This document shows, piece after piece, positions 42,722-52,564 of a stretch of DNA of 64,000 bases. The notes under the pieces are model-generated. The model was not told the origin of the DNA. It did no database searches and saw nothing but the letters and a program-made list of their open reading frames with translations. The first letter of the stretch is position 1. Every line of letters starts with the position of its first letter. Location: positions 164,289-228,288 of the forward strand of contig NZ_JXXV01000025.1 of assembly GCF_000967545.1 (NCBI RefSeq), given 5' to 3'. Source of the DNA: Vibrio galatheae (GTDB lineage: Bacteria > Pseudomonadota > Gammaproteobacteria > Enterobacterales > Vibrionaceae). The translations under genes and the position numbers were made by a program.

Positions 42722-43182
42722 TTAGGGATATAGCCAGTGTCTTCTTCGGTCGGGTTTTCAGCAGCAGCGCGGGCGAGTTCGTCACACATTTCATTTTCAC
42801 GGTGACCAGCGTGGCCTTTTACCCAGCGCCAATCAATGGTGTGACGCTCGCTCTCTTTATCAAGTGCTTGCCACAGGTCAGCATTTTTAACCGGCTTTTT
42901 GTCAGCGGTTTTCCAGCCACGCTTTTTCCAGTTGTGGATCCATTGGGTAATGCCTTGACGAACGTACTGGCTATCGGTAGTTAAAATAACATCACAAGGT
43001 TCTTTTAGCGCCTGGAGTGCAACAATCGTTGCCAACATCTCCATACGGTTGTTGGTCGTAAGAGTGTAACCTTTGGCTAAAGTCTTTTCGGTTTGTTTGT
43101 AGCGCAGAACAACGCCATACCCACCCGGACCCGGATTGCCTAAACAGGAACCATCAGTGAAAATTTCCACCTGTTTCGTCAT
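42718..43182 (-). CDS. rnhA: Ribonuclease HI
   Basis: Cleaves the RNA of RNA-DNA hybrids. 154 residues with all catalytic acids in E. coli numbering: D10 (EIFTDGSC), E48 (NNRMEML) and D70 (LTTDSQYV), plus the basic protrusion [12 protein letters not shown] and the C-terminal H-x3-E-N-x3-D element. Divergent from dnaQ, a 56-bp spacer, as in E. coli. Confidence 0.97.
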   Translation of the reverse strand: MTKQVEIFTDGSCLGNPGPGGYGVVLRYKQTEKTLAKGYTLTTNNRMEMLATIVALQALKEPCDVILTTDSQYVRQGITQWIHNWKKRGWKTADKKPVKNADLWQALDKESERHTIDWRWVKGHAGHRENEMCDELARAAAENPTEEDTGYIPN

Positions 43183-43238
43183 GATTTGATACTATTGGGT
43201 TAAGCACATTATTGGCATAGTCTGACACAGTTTTTGTT

Positions 43239-43976
43239 ATGAATACTAGCAACAATTCGAACCAACATCGTATCGTAGTACTCGATACTGAAACGACCGG
43301 TATGAACCGCGAAGGCGGCCCTCATTATCAGGGCCATCGTATTATCGAAATCGGTGCGGTTGAAATCATCAACCGTAAACTGACGGGTAGGCACTTCCAC
43401 GTCTATATCAAGCCTGATAGAGAGATTCAGCCTGAAGCGATAGAAGTTCACGGTATTACAGATGAATTTCTTGTGGGCAAACCTGAGTATCAAGATGTTC
43501 ACGCTGAGTTTCTTGAATTCATTAAAGGTGCTGAGCTGGTGGCGCATAACGCGCCCTTCGATACTGGCTTTATGGATCACGAGTTTAGTATGCTCGATGC
43601 GACTATCGGCAAAACGGATGACTACTGTAAGGTGACCGATACCCTTGCCATGGCGAAGAAAATCTTCCCAGGCAAGCGTAACAACCTTGATGTTCTTTGT
43701 GACCGTTACGGCATCGATAACTCGCACCGTACTCTGCACGGGGCTTTGCTCGATGCGGAGATCCTAGCTGACGTCTATCTGTTGATGACGGGTGGACAGA
43801 CATCATTGCAGTTTAATGCGGGCAGCGCGAATGAAGAGGGTGGCGAAACGATAAAACGTGCAGCCAGTGGACGAAAAGCGCTAAAGGTTTTACGTGCAAG
43901 CGCCGATGAAATAGAAGCCCATCAAAGTAGATTAGATATCGTCGAGAAAAGCGGAAGCTGTCTCTGGCGTCAATAG
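43239..43976 (+). CDS. dnaQ: DNA polymerase III epsilon (proofreading exonuclease)
   Basis: 3'-5' exonuclease partner of DnaE. 245 residues: DnaQ fold with LDTETTGM (D16, E18), the NAPFDTGFMDHE Exo II segment, and HRTLHGALLDAEIL Exo III. The sequence after the domain, QTSLQF, resembles the beta-clamp binding motif of E. coli epsilon, and the C-terminal tail (about 190-245) binds alpha. TIGR03503 gene follows after 8 bp. Confidence 0.97.
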   Translation: MNTSNNSNQHRIVVLDTETTGMNREGGPHYQGHRIIEIGAVEIINRKLTGRHFHVYIKPDREIQPEAIEVHGITDEFLVGKPEYQDVHAEFLEFIKGAELVAHNAPFDTGFMDHEFSMLDATIGKTDDYCKVTDTLAMAKKIFPGKRNNLDVLCDRYGIDNSHRTLHGALLDAEILADVYLLMTGGQTSLQFNAGSANEEGGETIKRAASGRKALKVLRASADEIEAHQSRLDIVEKSGSCLWRQ

Positions 43977-43984
43977 GAGAAAGG

Positions 43985-45235
43985 ATGTTGAGGATTTGGA
44001 TTGCCATTGTCGGTGTGTTACTCAGCGCGTCAGTTTTTAGCGCCGAAGAGTCCTCAATGTCGCTGTTAGACAATCGTTTTAGGGTTGATCCCTCAATTAA
44101 GCAGATCACCTTTGTGATTTATCGCGCTAAGAGCTCTCAACCTGTAGTGCTTGTTCGGCCTGATGGTAAAAAGTATTACGCTTGGCGCAGCCCTGAGAAT
44201 GTCCGTTGGTACCAAGAATCTTCAATGGACATTGTCTCGATTGATAACCCCATGCCGGGCCCTTGGCAGGCAATTGGTAAAGTCACGCCTAAAAACAAGA
44301 TTAAGCTCATTTCACACCTAGAATTGAGCAGCGATAAAATGCCCAACCGCCTGTTTCAGGGCGAATCACTTAAATTTAGCGCCAGACTGACATCCGATGG
44401 TAAATCTCTGGTTCTACGTGATTTTCTTGAGCGTGTTAAATTGAAAGTGACGTTTACTAAATATATTGAGAACGAAGACGAATTAGTCAAAGAAGCACGG
44501 CCTATCCCAGAAGTTATTGGTGAGTTTGCTGATGATGGACAAGGTCTCGATGAGGTGGCTGGCGATGGTATCTTTACGGTTTCTCTGCCTATCACCAGTG
44601 CTCCGGGAAAATACCGGGTAAGAATTACTTCTGGCAATGGAGTCTTCCTGCGTGCGCAAGAGCAAGAAGTACTGGTTTACCCAACGCCAATTCAAACCAC
44701 CTTTATTCAGTCTCGTGATGCTATGTCGCCGCACCGGATTGTTATTTCAGGCGAGCAAGGGATGATCTTACCCGGCTCAATTGCAGGGCATATTGATCAC
44801 ACCTCACCTGAAGGTCAGCTCACCTCAGTTCAAGGCTCTGCTCCGGCGGAAAGTAATAAACTAGAGTTGGAAATACCGTCGAGCGAAAATATCGGTCTAT
44901 ATGCATGGACGGGGGAAGCGTTTGCCACTGAGATGGGCTCTGAACGTCCTTTAGTGTTCCCAATGACAGATCATACCTACAGTGTGGTGACTGAAGTCGA
45001 TATGGCTGAAACTCGACGTTTGCAAGAAGAAGAGCGGATTAAGCAACAGAAGCTAATGGAAGAGATGCAGCTTATTCAAATGCGCGAAGAGAAGCGTACA
45101 CGAACTATGATCATTATCGGTGTCGGTAATATCGTCATGATTCTTATCGGTTTACTGGTGTGGTTTGTGAGAAGTAAACTGAAAGCGAGCAAACAAGCTA
45201 TTCCAGAAATGCAGTTAGAGATGCCTAAGAAGTAA
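43985..45235 (+). CDS. TIGR03503-family protein, uncharacterised
   Basis: 416 residues. Signal peptide (about 1-20, SASVFSA), a long periplasmic region with two beta-rich segments and conserved AWRSPENVRWYQESSMDIVSI-like block, then a charged coiled helix (about 340-375) and a single membrane helix (about 377-398) with a cytoplasmic end. Looks like a periplasmic domain tethered in the inner membrane. The family is known in vibrios and Shewanella as a conserved unknown. Eight bases after dnaQ, so co-transcribed; no functional link is known. Confidence 0.78.
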   Translation: MLRIWIAIVGVLLSASVFSAEESSMSLLDNRFRVDPSIKQITFVIYRAKSSQPVVLVRPDGKKYYAWRSPENVRWYQESSMDIVSIDNPMPGPWQAIGKVTPKNKIKLISHLELSSDKMPNRLFQGESLKFSARLTSDGKSLVLRDFLERVKLKVTFTKYIENEDELVKEARPIPEVIGEFADDGQGLDEVAGDGIFTVSLPITSAPGKYRVRITSGNGVFLRAQEQEVLVYPTPIQTTFIQSRDAMSPHRIVISGEQGMILPGSIAGHIDHTSPEGQLTSVQGSAPAESNKLELEIPSSENIGLYAWTGEAFATEMGSERPLVFPMTDHTYSVVTEVDMAETRRLQEEERIKQQKLMEEMQLIQMREEKRTRTMIIIGVGNIVMILIGLLVWFVRSKLKASKQAIPEMQLEMPKK

Positions 45236-45264
45236 AAATAGATACCTCAATCACCAGATAAACG

Positions 45265-45287
45265 AAAGGGCTGCCATGCAGCCCTTT
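45265..45287. terminator. Shared terminator of TIGR03503 gene and fadE
   Basis: Perfect 10-bp stem AAAGGGCTGC / GCAGCCCTTT with loop CAT. It lies between convergent genes, with T-rich flank on the plus strand and A-rich flank for the minus strand. Confidence 0.7.
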
Positions 45288-45304
45288 GTTATTTGAGGAT
45301 TCAA

Positions 45305-47758
45305 TTACGCGACTTCATCCATTGCTGATGAGAGTTGCGGAAGAGGCTTTGCCGCAAGCTGCTCCGGACTAAAATCATCAACGTTAATCACGTATAGGCG
45401 TTGCTGCTCTGCATCACGCAGTAACTTCGCTTCACTTGCGTCAATAATACCTTGCTCTAGCCCTAACGCGGCTACTTCGTCTAAGCGTAAGAATGGGCGG
45501 CGTTTGCCCGTTTCTTTGCAGATCTTATCGAAAATAGGTTCAGCTTTAAGGATAATCTCAAGCGCTTGTTCGATACGACCAACGGGGTTGAACTCGCTCG
45601 CTGCAAAGTATTGATGGCGACCAATGCGTGAGCGAGTTTCGCTCGGTGTTTGGAGGATTTGTGCCACTTGGCTATCTAGCTTATCACTTGGCGCTTTACG
45701 TACGCGACCAAATGGCATAATTAAAACACGTAATGCTTTACCCAGCCATTTGTTCGGGAAGTTGGCCAAGAACTCATCTACTGCCAGTTCCGTTTGTTTC
45801 AAGCTATCATGTAGCCCCCAGTGCACCAGTGGCAGATCTTCGATGATACGACCGTCACTTTCATAGCGTTTTAACGTTGCAGAGCTCAGGTATAGTTGGC
45901 TGAGAATGTCGCCTAAGCGTGCTGACAAACGTTCTCTGCGTTTGAGTGAACCGCCAAGTACCGCCATTGAAATATCTGATAGGAAAGCGATATTGGCACT
46001 GTAACGGTTGAGCTGTTGGTAGTAGCGCGTGGTTGAATCTTTTACTGGCGCATCAGAGAAGCGACCATCCGTTAGACCGAGCCAAAAGCTGCGCACTAAG
46101 TTACTTAGGGTGAAGCTAACATGCCCAGCAAGCGCCGCATCGAATTTGTCTAGAGCGTTAGAAGCGTCAGAGTATGCTGCATTCATCTCTTCTAATACGT
46201 ATGGATGGCAGCGAATTGCACCTTGACCATAGATAATCATCGAACGGGTTAAAATGTTAGCCCCTTCGACTGTAATGGCAATCGGCGCACCTTGGTAACC
46301 ACGGGCAAGGAAGTTTGATGGCCCCATACAGATCCCTTTACCGCCTACGATATCCATTGCATCGATGACGCTGCGTTGCATTCTATGCGTACAGTGGTAC
46401 TTCACTATCGCTGAAATCACAGAAGGTTTTTCGCCAAGGTCAATACCTGCAACAGTGAGTGTGCTGGCTGCATCCATCACGTAGGCGTTACCACCTAAGC
46501 GTGCTAATGGCTCTTCAACCCCTTCCATTTGACCGATAGGTTGTTTGAACTGACGACGGATTCTCGCATAAGCCCCCGTTGCCAGTGCCGCGGTTTTGAC
46601 ACCACCGGTTGAGTTTGATGGCAGCGTGATGCCACGACCAACAGATAGACATTCAACCAGCATACGCCAGCCTTGGCCGGCCATTTCTGGTCCGCCAATA
46701 ATAAAGTCGAGTGGGACAAATAAGTCATTGGCACGAGTTGGGCCATTTTGGAAAGGCACATTGAGAGGGAAGTGACGATTGCCAATTTCGACACCTTTTA
46801 GGTGAGTTGGAATCAGCGCACAGGTAATGCCAAGCTCTTGTTTGTCTCCGAGCAGACCTTCTGGATCGCGTAGTTTAAACGCAAGACCAAGCACAGTGGC
46901 AACTGGCGCGAGCGTGATATAGCGCTTATTCCATGTTAGGCGCATGCCGAGCACTTCTTTACCTTCCCACTCGCCTTTACACACCACACCAAAGTCTGGA
47001 ATTGAGCCAGCGTCAGATCCCGCTTCAGGACTGGTTAAAGCGAAACAAGGAATCTCTTTACCTTCAGCAAGGCGAGGTAAGTAATAGTCTTTTTGTTCAG
47101 TCGTACCGTAGTGCTGAAGCAGTTCGCCAGGGCCTAAAGAGTTAGGTACACCGACCGTTGAAGAAAGCACACTCGAAACACCGGTTAGCTTTTGTAGCAC
47201 AAGAGATTGAGCGTAAGCGGAAAACTCTAAACCACCGTATTTCTTCTTAATAATCATGGCAAAGAATTTATTGTCTTTGAGGAATTGCCAGACTTCCGGT
47301 GGTAGGTCGGCCAGTTCGTGTGTCACTTGGTAATCATTAACCATGGCACACACTTCATTGACTGGACCATCAAGAAAAGCTTGCTCTTCTGCACTCAGTT
47401 TTGGTGCTTGAATCGCATGTAGCTTGTTCCAGTCAGGTTTGCCTTTAAACAAATCGGCTTCCCACCAAACGGTGCCCGCATCCAACGCCTCTTTCTCAGT
47501 CTGAGACATGGCAGGCAGCACTTTTTTAAACAAGGAGAGGGCTTTTTTACTGATCAGTGACTGTCTGATTGAGGGTACAGCTAAAGTCGCAATAGCGGCA
47601 ATAAACAGCAACCAGCTCATTGAACCAGCGGCACCAAAAATGGATAGTGCAACCATAGTGGCCGTCAGGGCGGCAATTGAAACCAGTAGCGAGCTGCGGT
47701 GGTACAAGCAGATGGCAAGTACGACAGTAAAGCTAGCAAGGGAGAGCAAGATGTCCAT
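45305..47758 (-). CDS. fadE: Acyl-CoA dehydrogenase FadE
   Basis: First oxidation of fatty acid beta-oxidation; FAD-linked, membrane-associated. 817 residues from the ATG at 47758 with AAGGAAAA upstream; an in-frame ATG at 47866 would put an unlikely 36-residue extension on the front. N-terminal membrane segments (about 1-75), then the acyl-CoA dehydrogenase fold with [25 protein letters not shown] and [18 protein letters not shown], and a DUF1974-type C-terminal domain. A FadR operator overlies its promoter. Divergent from gmhA, as in E. coli. Confidence 0.96.
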   Translation of the reverse strand: MDILLSLASFTVVLAICLYHRSSLLVSIAALTATMVALSIFGAAGSMSWLLFIAAIATLAVPSIRQSLISKKALSLFKKVLPAMSQTEKEALDAGTVWWEADLFKGKPDWNKLHAIQAPKLSAEEQAFLDGPVNEVCAMVNDYQVTHELADLPPEVWQFLKDNKFFAMIIKKKYGGLEFSAYAQSLVLQKLTGVSSVLSSTVGVPNSLGPGELLQHYGTTEQKDYYLPRLAEGKEIPCFALTSPEAGSDAGSIPDFGVVCKGEWEGKEVLGMRLTWNKRYITLAPVATVLGLAFKLRDPEGLLGDKQELGITCALIPTHLKGVEIGNRHFPLNVPFQNGPTRANDLFVPLDFIIGGPEMAGQGWRMLVECLSVGRGITLPSNSTGGVKTAALATGAYARIRRQFKQPIGQMEGVEEPLARLGGNAYVMDAASTLTVAGIDLGEKPSVISAIVKYHCTHRMQRSVIDAMDIVGGKGICMGPSNFLARGYQGAPIAITVEGANILTRSMIIYGQGAIRCHPYVLEEMNAAYSDASNALDKFDAALAGHVSFTLSNLVRSFWLGLTDGRFSDAPVKDSTTRYYQQLNRYSANIAFLSDISMAVLGGSLKRRERLSARLGDILSQLYLSSATLKRYESDGRIIEDLPLVHWGLHDSLKQTELAVDEFLANFPNKWLGKALRVLIMPFGRVRKAPSDKLDSQVAQILQTPSETRSRIGRHQYFAASEFNPVGRIEQALEIILKAEPIFDKICKETGKRRPFLRLDEVAALGLEQGIIDASEAKLLRDAEQQRLYVINVDDFSPEQLAAKPLPQLSSAMDEVA

Positions 47759-47810
47759 ATTTGTTTTCCTTTTACGACGCTTGTTAGTGTGTTTTACGTC
47801 GATGTCTAGT

Positions 47811-47827
47811 AAGAGGTCTAACCAGTT
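47811..47827 (-). promoter_or_regulatory. FadR operator of fadE
   Basis: AAGAGGTCTAACCAGTT matches the FadR consensus AACTGGTCNGACCAGTT at 14 of 17 positions. It lies 53-69 bp upstream of the fadE start and spans the predicted transcription start, so fatty acid-free FadR would block transcription. Confidence 0.8.
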
Positions 47828-47828
47828 A

Positions 47829-47858
47829 AGTGTAATCAAAATATTAACGAAATGTAAA
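47829..47858 (-). promoter_or_regulatory. fadE promoter
   Basis: Minus-strand TTTACA, 18-bp spacer, TACACT. The start point would fall within the FadR operator at about 47822. Confidence 0.55.
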
Positions 47859-48064
47859 ATGGTCATTTGCTTAAAAAGTGATCCAAGTAGAGTGAAAAGT
47901 CTAAAATTGACGAGCTATGCGGGTTTTGTGAACCAAGATTTGCAAGAAAGCGAGATTTGTTATCCGCGGGCTATCGACAGTGACAAATGTTTGAGTAAAC
48001 TCTGTAAGTAACGTTTTCTGTATTCCACACAGAATCATTTAATAAAAAAATTAGAGATAAACCT

Positions 48065-48643
48065 ATGTACCAGGACCTAATTAAAAACGAATTGACCGAA
48101 GCTGCTGATGTATTGAACAAGTTTTTAAGTGACGAGCACAACATTGCTCAGATTGAATCTGCGGCGAAAATGTTGGCTGATTCATTTAAGCAAGGCGGTA
48201 AAGTGCTTTCTTGTGGTAACGGTGGCTCGCATTGTGATGCCATGCACTTTGCTGAGGAGCTAACAGGACGCTACCGTGAGAACCGCCCAGGTTTACCTGG
48301 TATCGCGATTTCTGACCCTAGCCATCTTTCATGTGTCAGCAACGACTTCGGCTACGACTATGTGTTCTCGCGTTATGTTGAAGCGGTTGGTGCAAAAGGG
48401 GATGTGTTATTTGGCTTATCAACTTCTGGTAACTCAGGCAACATTCTTAAAGCGATAGAGGCAGCGCAAGCGAAGGGCATGAAGACCATCGCGTTGACAG
48501 GTAAAGATGGCGGTAAGATGGCAGGTCTAGCGGATATTGAAATCCGTGTTCCTCATTTTGGTTATGCCGACCGAATCCAAGAGATTCATATTAAAATCAT
48601 TCACATTGTGATTCAGTTGATTGAAAAAGAAATGGAAAAATAA
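48065..48643 (+). CDS. gmhA: Sedoheptulose 7-phosphate isomerase
   Basis: First step of ADP-heptose synthesis for the LPS inner core, also called lpcA. 192 residues of the SIS fold: [20 protein letters not shown] near 58-77 with the zinc-binding and phosphate-binding residues, then [12 protein letters not shown]. Partner phosphatase gmhB is 10 kb away in this window. Order fadE-gmhA-yafJ matches E. coli. Confidence 0.97.
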   Translation: MYQDLIKNELTEAADVLNKFLSDEHNIAQIESAAKMLADSFKQGGKVLSCGNGGSHCDAMHFAEELTGRYRENRPGLPGIAISDPSHLSCVSNDFGYDYVFSRYVEAVGAKGDVLFGLSTSGNSGNILKAIEAAQAKGMKTIALTGKDGGKMAGLADIEIRVPHFGYADRIQEIHIKIIHIVIQLIEKEMEK

Positions 48644-48662
48644 TTTTCCAAATGGTTTACGC

Positions 48663-48694
48663 AGTACCAGTGTTTAGCGCTGGTACTGTTGTTT
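48663..48694 (+). terminator. Terminator of gmhA
   Basis: 10-bp stem AGTACCAGTG / CGCTGGTACT (one G-T pair), loop TTTAG, then GTTGTTTT. Confidence 0.6.
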
Positions 48695-48715
48695 TAAAAG
48701 GGAGCTTCTTAAACC

Positions 48716-49561
48716 ATGTGTGAATTGCTCGGAATGAGCGCCAATGTGCCAACCGATATCTGTTTTAGTTTTACCGGGCTGATGCAAAGAGGTGGTAATA
48801 CCGGCCCACATCGTGACGGTTGGGGAATTACCTTTTATGAGGGCAAAGGCTTTCGTAACTTCAAAGATCCAAATCCTAGTTGCGATTCTAAAATCGCCGA
48901 ACTGGTACAGAATTATCCGATCAAAAGTTGTGCGGTGATTAGTCATATTCGTCAGGCGAATCGCGGTGCGGTCAATCTGGAAAACACTCATCCATTTACA
49001 CGAGAATTGTGGGGACGTTACTGGACTTTTGCTCACAACGGTCAGTTAAGTGACTACCAAGATTTAGTGACAGGAAGACATCGCCCTGTCGGTCAAACAG
49101 ATAGCGAGCTCTCATTCTGCTGGCTATTAAAACAGATGGAAGATAACTACCCAGAGCCACCACAAGATATGGTTGGTGTTTTCCGATTTATCGCCGCGTG
49201 TTGCGATAAGCTACGCGAGAAAGGGGTTTTTAATATGCTGTTGTCAGACGGCGAGTACGTCATGACATACTGTACCAACCATCTCTATTGGATCACGCGT
49301 CGTGCGCCATTTGGCAAAGCTGCATTGCTTGATGAAGACGTGGAAATTAACTTCCAGGAAGAGACGACTCCGAATGACATCGTATCAGTGATCGCCACTC
49401 AACCTTTAACTGGTAATGAAACTTGGCATCGGATGAAGCCAGGAGAGTTTGGTATTTTTCACTTGGGTGAGTTGATTGACGGTAATGCTCTAGAGCTGGT
49501 GGATGTGGCTTTTGCGCCAAAGAAAGTTACCAGTCAGGCGCCGACAGAGCCGTTAGAATAG
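48716..49561 (+). CDS. yafJ: YafJ-like class II glutamine amidotransferase
   Basis: 281 residues. Mature N-terminal nucleophile Cys2 (MCELLGMS) plus HRDGWGI, ISHIRQANRGAV and FAHNGQL, the four blocks of Ntn-type glutamine amidotransferase domains. It lacks a fused synthase domain, so it may act as a glutaminase with an unknown partner. The gene follows gmhA as in E. coli, where yafJ function is also not settled. GGGAGC lies before the ATG. Confidence 0.88.
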   Translation: MCELLGMSANVPTDICFSFTGLMQRGGNTGPHRDGWGITFYEGKGFRNFKDPNPSCDSKIAELVQNYPIKSCAVISHIRQANRGAVNLENTHPFTRELWGRYWTFAHNGQLSDYQDLVTGRHRPVGQTDSELSFCWLLKQMEDNYPEPPQDMVGVFRFIAACCDKLREKGVFNMLLSDGEYVMTYCTNHLYWITRRAPFGKAALLDEDVEINFQEETTPNDIVSVIATQPLTGNETWHRMKPGEFGIFHLGELIDGNALELVDVAFAPKKVTSQAPTEPLE

Positions 49562-49618
49562 GCAATTTTTCTTCAGATTCTAATGTCTGAAATGGGCGAG
49601 TTTGTATTACTCCGATGT

Positions 49619-49644
49619 AAAAAAGGCCGATGTTTCCATCGGCC
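49619..49644 (-). terminator. Terminator of proS
   Basis: On the minus strand GGCCGATG / CATCGGCC (8-bp stem, GAAA loop) runs into six T residues, 23 bp past the proS stop. It may also end yafJ. Confidence 0.8.
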
Positions 49645-49666
49645 ATTTGTATTTCTATGTGACAGT

Positions 49667-51382
49667 TTATGCGAGTTGCGTTTTCACATGCTCAACAATC
49701 TCTGCCATTGCAACGGCTGTCTTCTCACCTGATCGGCGGTTCTTGTACTCGAAGTTACCTTCTTTCATACTGCGATCGCCGATGATGATAGTATGAGGAA
49801 TACCGATAAGCTCCATATCAGAGAACATTACGCCTGGTCGCTCTTTACGATCGTCGAACAAGACTTCAATGCCCATCGCTGTCAGCTCAGCGTACAGCTT
49901 CTCTGCGGCTTGTTTTACTTCTTCAGATTTGTGCATGTTCATCGGCACGATAGCTACTTGGAAAGGTGCTAATGCGTCTGGCCAGATAATGCCGTATTTG
50001 TCGTGGTTTTGCTCGATTGCAGACGCAACAACACGTGAAACACCGATACCGTAACAACCCATCTCTAGGATTACGTTCTTACCATCAGGGCCAAGCACAC
50101 CGCAGTTCATCGCTTGAGAGTAAACATTACCTAGTTGGAAGATGTGACCCACTTCGATACCACGCTTAAGCATCAGCGTACCTTGACCACATGGGCTTGG
50201 ATCGCCTTCTACCACGTTGCGTAGATCTTCAACTTGGCCGAGTTCAACGTCACGACCCCAGTTGATACCAAAGTAGTGTTTGTCGTCAATGTTAGCGCCT
50301 GCGCCAAAATCGTTCATTACAGCCACTGTGCGGTCAACAATGAATGGTAGTTCAAGGTTTACTGGACCTAGAGAGCCCGGGCCTGCGCCGATCAGTGCAC
50401 GAATCTCTTCTTCTGTCGCCATCTCTAGAGGAGCGGCTACTTGAGGAAGGTTTTCAGCTTTGACTTCGTTGAGTTCGTGGTCACCACGGATGATAAGCGC
50501 GATGATCTCTGCATCTACTTCTTCAGATGCTTTAACGAATAGAGTCTTAACGGTTTTTTCGATTGGTAGATCGAACTGCTCGACAAGATCAGCAATGGTT
50601 TTCGCATTTGGCGTATCAACTAGCGTCATCTCTTGAGTTGGCTCAGCGCGCTCGCCAGCAGGAGCTGCCGCTTCTGCTTTTTCGATGTTCGCTGCGTAGT
50701 CAGATTCAGTTGAGAAGGCGATCAAATCTTCGCCACTTTCAGCCAGAACGTGGAACTCCTGCGAGCCGCTACCACCGATAGCACCCGAGTCCGCCAATAC
50801 TGGACGGTACTCAAGGCCCATGCGGTCGAATGCTTTACAGTAAGCATCGTGCATCGCTTGATAAGATTTCTCTAGACCCGCTTTGTCGATGTCGAAGCTG
50901 TACGCATCCATCATGCAGAATTCACGTGCACGCATCACCCCGAAACGTGGGCGGCGCTCATCGCGGAATTTGGTTTGAATTTGGTACAGATTTAGCGGTA
51001 ACTGTTTGTAAGAGCTCACTTCATTGCGCACTAGGCTAGTGATCACTTCTTCAGCTGTAGGGCTAAGAACAAACGGACGAGTATGACGGTCAGTAAATCG
51101 AAGTAGCTCAGGACCCATTTTTTCACTGCGGCCTGTCTCTTCCCATAGTTCAAACGGCTGAACAACGGGCATCAAAGTTTCGACTGCGCCTGCATTGTCG
51201 ATCTCTTGACGAACGATGTTTTCGACTTTACGCAGTACACGTAGACCAGTAGGTAGCCAGGTGTAGAGACCTGAAGCCAGCTTACGGATCATACCTGCAC
51301 GTAGCATGAGCTGGTGGCTCACTACTTCTGCGTCGTTTGGAGTCTCCTTCAGAGTAGAAAGAAGATAATTACTGGTACGCAT
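49667..51382 (-). CDS. proS: Prolyl-tRNA synthetase
   Basis: Charges tRNA-Pro. 571 residues, bacterial-type ProRS: class II motif 1 around [30 protein letters not shown], motif 2 [25 protein letters not shown], an INS editing domain (about 225-385) that clears Ala-tRNA-Pro, motif 3 [14 protein letters not shown], and an anticodon-binding domain at the end. Lies downstream of trmO on the same strand with its own promoter. Confidence 0.98.
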   Translation of the reverse strand: MRTSNYLLSTLKETPNDAEVVSHQLMLRAGMIRKLASGLYTWLPTGLRVLRKVENIVRQEIDNAGAVETLMPVVQPFELWEETGRSEKMGPELLRFTDRHTRPFVLSPTAEEVITSLVRNEVSSYKQLPLNLYQIQTKFRDERRPRFGVMRAREFCMMDAYSFDIDKAGLEKSYQAMHDAYCKAFDRMGLEYRPVLADSGAIGGSGSQEFHVLAESGEDLIAFSTESDYAANIEKAEAAAPAGERAEPTQEMTLVDTPNAKTIADLVEQFDLPIEKTVKTLFVKASEEVDAEIIALIIRGDHELNEVKAENLPQVAAPLEMATEEEIRALIGAGPGSLGPVNLELPFIVDRTVAVMNDFGAGANIDDKHYFGINWGRDVELGQVEDLRNVVEGDPSPCGQGTLMLKRGIEVGHIFQLGNVYSQAMNCGVLGPDGKNVILEMGCYGIGVSRVVASAIEQNHDKYGIIWPDALAPFQVAIVPMNMHKSEEVKQAAEKLYAELTAMGIEVLFDDRKERPGVMFSDMELIGIPHTIIIGDRSMKEGNFEYKNRRSGEKTAVAMAEIVEHVKTQLA

Positions 51383-51468
51383 TAAATTTATCCGTTTATT
51401 AAAGTTAGTTACTCAAGCCAGAATGGACAGGAGCAGAGAGTTCCCAAAATGGGAAATATAAGCCGCCT

Positions 51469-51495
51469 ATAATATCAGCCAAATGCTTTTGTCAA
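51469..51495 (-). promoter_or_regulatory. proS promoter
   Basis: Minus-strand TTGACA, 15-bp spacer, TATTAT, followed by GC-rich AGGCGGC. The spacer is short; a shifted -10 with 17-bp spacing (TTATAG) is possible. Confidence 0.5.
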
Positions 51496-52187
51496 AAGTC
51501 TTCAATCGCAGTAACTGTTATTAAGTTTTCACAGGCAGTGAACTTGACGTTCAGATCGAACAAATTTACCGCATATTGTTTATCGTCAGGTTTGTTTTTC
51601 TTGTACGCAGGGCGAGGATCCTGAGCGAGAACTTGATCGATAACGCTAGTTACATACTCGTTGTCGCTGCGCTTTTGTAAAAACTCTAAGGCTGTGGACG
51701 AGAAGACAACACGTGATTTCTTAGGCTCCTCTTCGGCATACCCGCCTAACGCTTCAGAGATAGAGTCGGAGTAGGGGATATAAGGCTTAATATCGATAAT
51801 CGGTGTGCCATCGACTAAGTCAACATTGCCCAAATCCAAATAGATCTGATCGCCTGTTTTACTGATGCCTTTGACTTCTACCGCTGACATGCCAATGCCA
51901 TTGGGTCTGAAGGTGGAACGTGAGGCGAATACACCGATACGCTCATTTCCTCCCAAACGAGGTGGGCGTACTGTTGGTTTCCATCCGGCTTGTAGATTTT
52001 GATCAAACAAAAATAGCAACCAAACATGAGAAAACTGCTCTAGTCCTCGTACAGCTTCAGGGCTATTGGCATCGCCAAGCAACTTAACGCGTGAGCGTGC
52101 CGCAGGGACTAAACGGGGCTGGCGAGGCACAGCGAACTTCTCTTTGTAAGGGCTTTCAATTAAACCGATCGGCGTTATGGAATACAT
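51492..52187 (-). CDS. trmO: tRNA (N6-threonylcarbamoyl-A37) methyltransferase TrmO
   Basis: Methylates t6A37 of tRNA-Thr for better ACY decoding; earlier called TsaA/YaeB. 231 residues from the ATG at 52187; an in-frame upstream ATG at 52286 would add 33 hydrophobic residues and run over the Fur/Zur sites, so it was rejected. The SAM-binding beta-barrel core has IGVFASRSTFRPNGIGMSAVE and DGTPIIDIKPYIPYSD. In E. coli it also neighbours proS. Its 5' side carries the Fur and Zur boxes shared with rpmE2. Confidence 0.94.
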   Translation of the reverse strand: MYSITPIGLIESPYKEKFAVPRQPRLVPAARSRVKLLGDANSPEAVRGLEQFSHVWLLFLFDQNLQAGWKPTVRPPRLGGNERIGVFASRSTFRPNGIGMSAVEVKGISKTGDQIYLDLGNVDLVDGTPIIDIKPYIPYSDSISEALGGYAEEEPKKSRVVFSSTALEFLQKRSDNEYVTSVIDQVLAQDPRPAYKKNKPDDKQYAVNLFDLNVKFTACENLITVTAIEDF

Positions 52188-52247
52188 GCATTTGCTCTTT
52201 GAAAGTGAATGTCGAAAAAATAACACAAAAAAGAGTAGTAAAATAAC

Positions 52248-52276
52248 TTGATAATAATTATCATTCAATATGTTAT
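52248..52276 (+). promoter_or_regulatory. Candidate rpmE2-rpmJ2 promoter
   Basis: TTGATA, 17-bp spacer, TGTTAT (-10, 4 of 6). Its -35 lies in the Fur-type box and its -10 in the Zur-type box. Confidence 0.5.
52249..52263. promoter_or_regulatory. Fur box
   Basis: TGATAATAATTATCA is an exact match to the 7-1-7 Fur motif TGATAATnATTATCA. It sits over the -35 element of the rpmE2 promoter and 62 bp upstream of the trmO start. Confidence 0.8.
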
Positions 52277-52285
52277 AACATAACA
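52271..52285. promoter_or_regulatory. Zur box
   Basis: TGTTATAACATAACA is a perfect 6-3-6 inverted repeat close to the Zur consensus TGTTATAnTATAACA, starting 19 bp before the rpmE2 ATG. Zur repression of zinc-free ribosomal protein paralogues is well established in bacteria. Confidence 0.88.
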
Positions 52286-52303
52286 ATTTATGTCGAGGTA
52301 ATT

Positions 52304-52564
52304 ATGCAAGCCAACATTCACCCTGAGTACAGAACCGTGGTTTTCCATGACACAAGTATTGATGAGTACTTTCTTATCGGTTCAACATTACAAACTGAGC
52401 GCACTATTGAGTGGAAAGATGGCAAAACTTATCCCTACTTTACGTTGGAGGTTTCTTCTAAGTCACATCCGTTCTACACAGGTAAGCAGCGCGTGATACA
52501 TCAAGAAGGGCGTGTCGCTAACTTTAAGCGTCGCTTTGGTCAGTTTTCTAAAGGAGGCGAGTAA
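52304..52564 (+). CDS. rpmE2: 50S ribosomal protein L31, type B (zinc-free)
   Basis: 86 residues with no cysteine, so it is the C-minus paralogue that replaces zinc-binding L31 when zinc is scarce (E. coli YkgM). The core [29 protein letters not shown] and the basic KRRFG end are family-typical. GAGGTAATT precedes the ATG. rpmJ2 starts on the base after its stop. A Zur box and a Fur box sit in front of it. Confidence 0.96.
   Translation: MQANIHPEYRTVVFHDTSIDEYFLIGSTLQTERTIEWKDGKTYPYFTLEVSSKSHPFYTGKQRVIHQEGRVANFKRRFGQFSKGGE

Larger units (their letters stand above)
47759..48064. promoter_or_regulatory. Divergent fadE/gmhA control region
   Basis: 306 bp without a gene. Contains the fadE promoter and FadR operator (47811-47858); the remainder up to gmhA shows no clear promoter or conserved structure by eye. 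Confidence 0.6.

Noticed and set aside
47508..48011. 167-codon plus-strand frame in the fadE/gmhA region
   Set aside because: Half of it is antisense to fadE and the rest crosses the FadR operator; translation shows no recognisable domain.
51441..51455. TTCCCAAAATGGGAA inverted repeat near proS
   Set aside because: Resembles the TreR half-sites in reverse order but the orientation is outward (TTCCC...GGGAA), no trehalose gene is near and it has no T run.
52188..52286. Extended trmO with a 33-residue hydrophobic front
   Set aside because: TrmO is cytosolic, the extension would be translated from the Fur/Zur regulatory DNA and MYSITPIGLIESPY is the normal family start.
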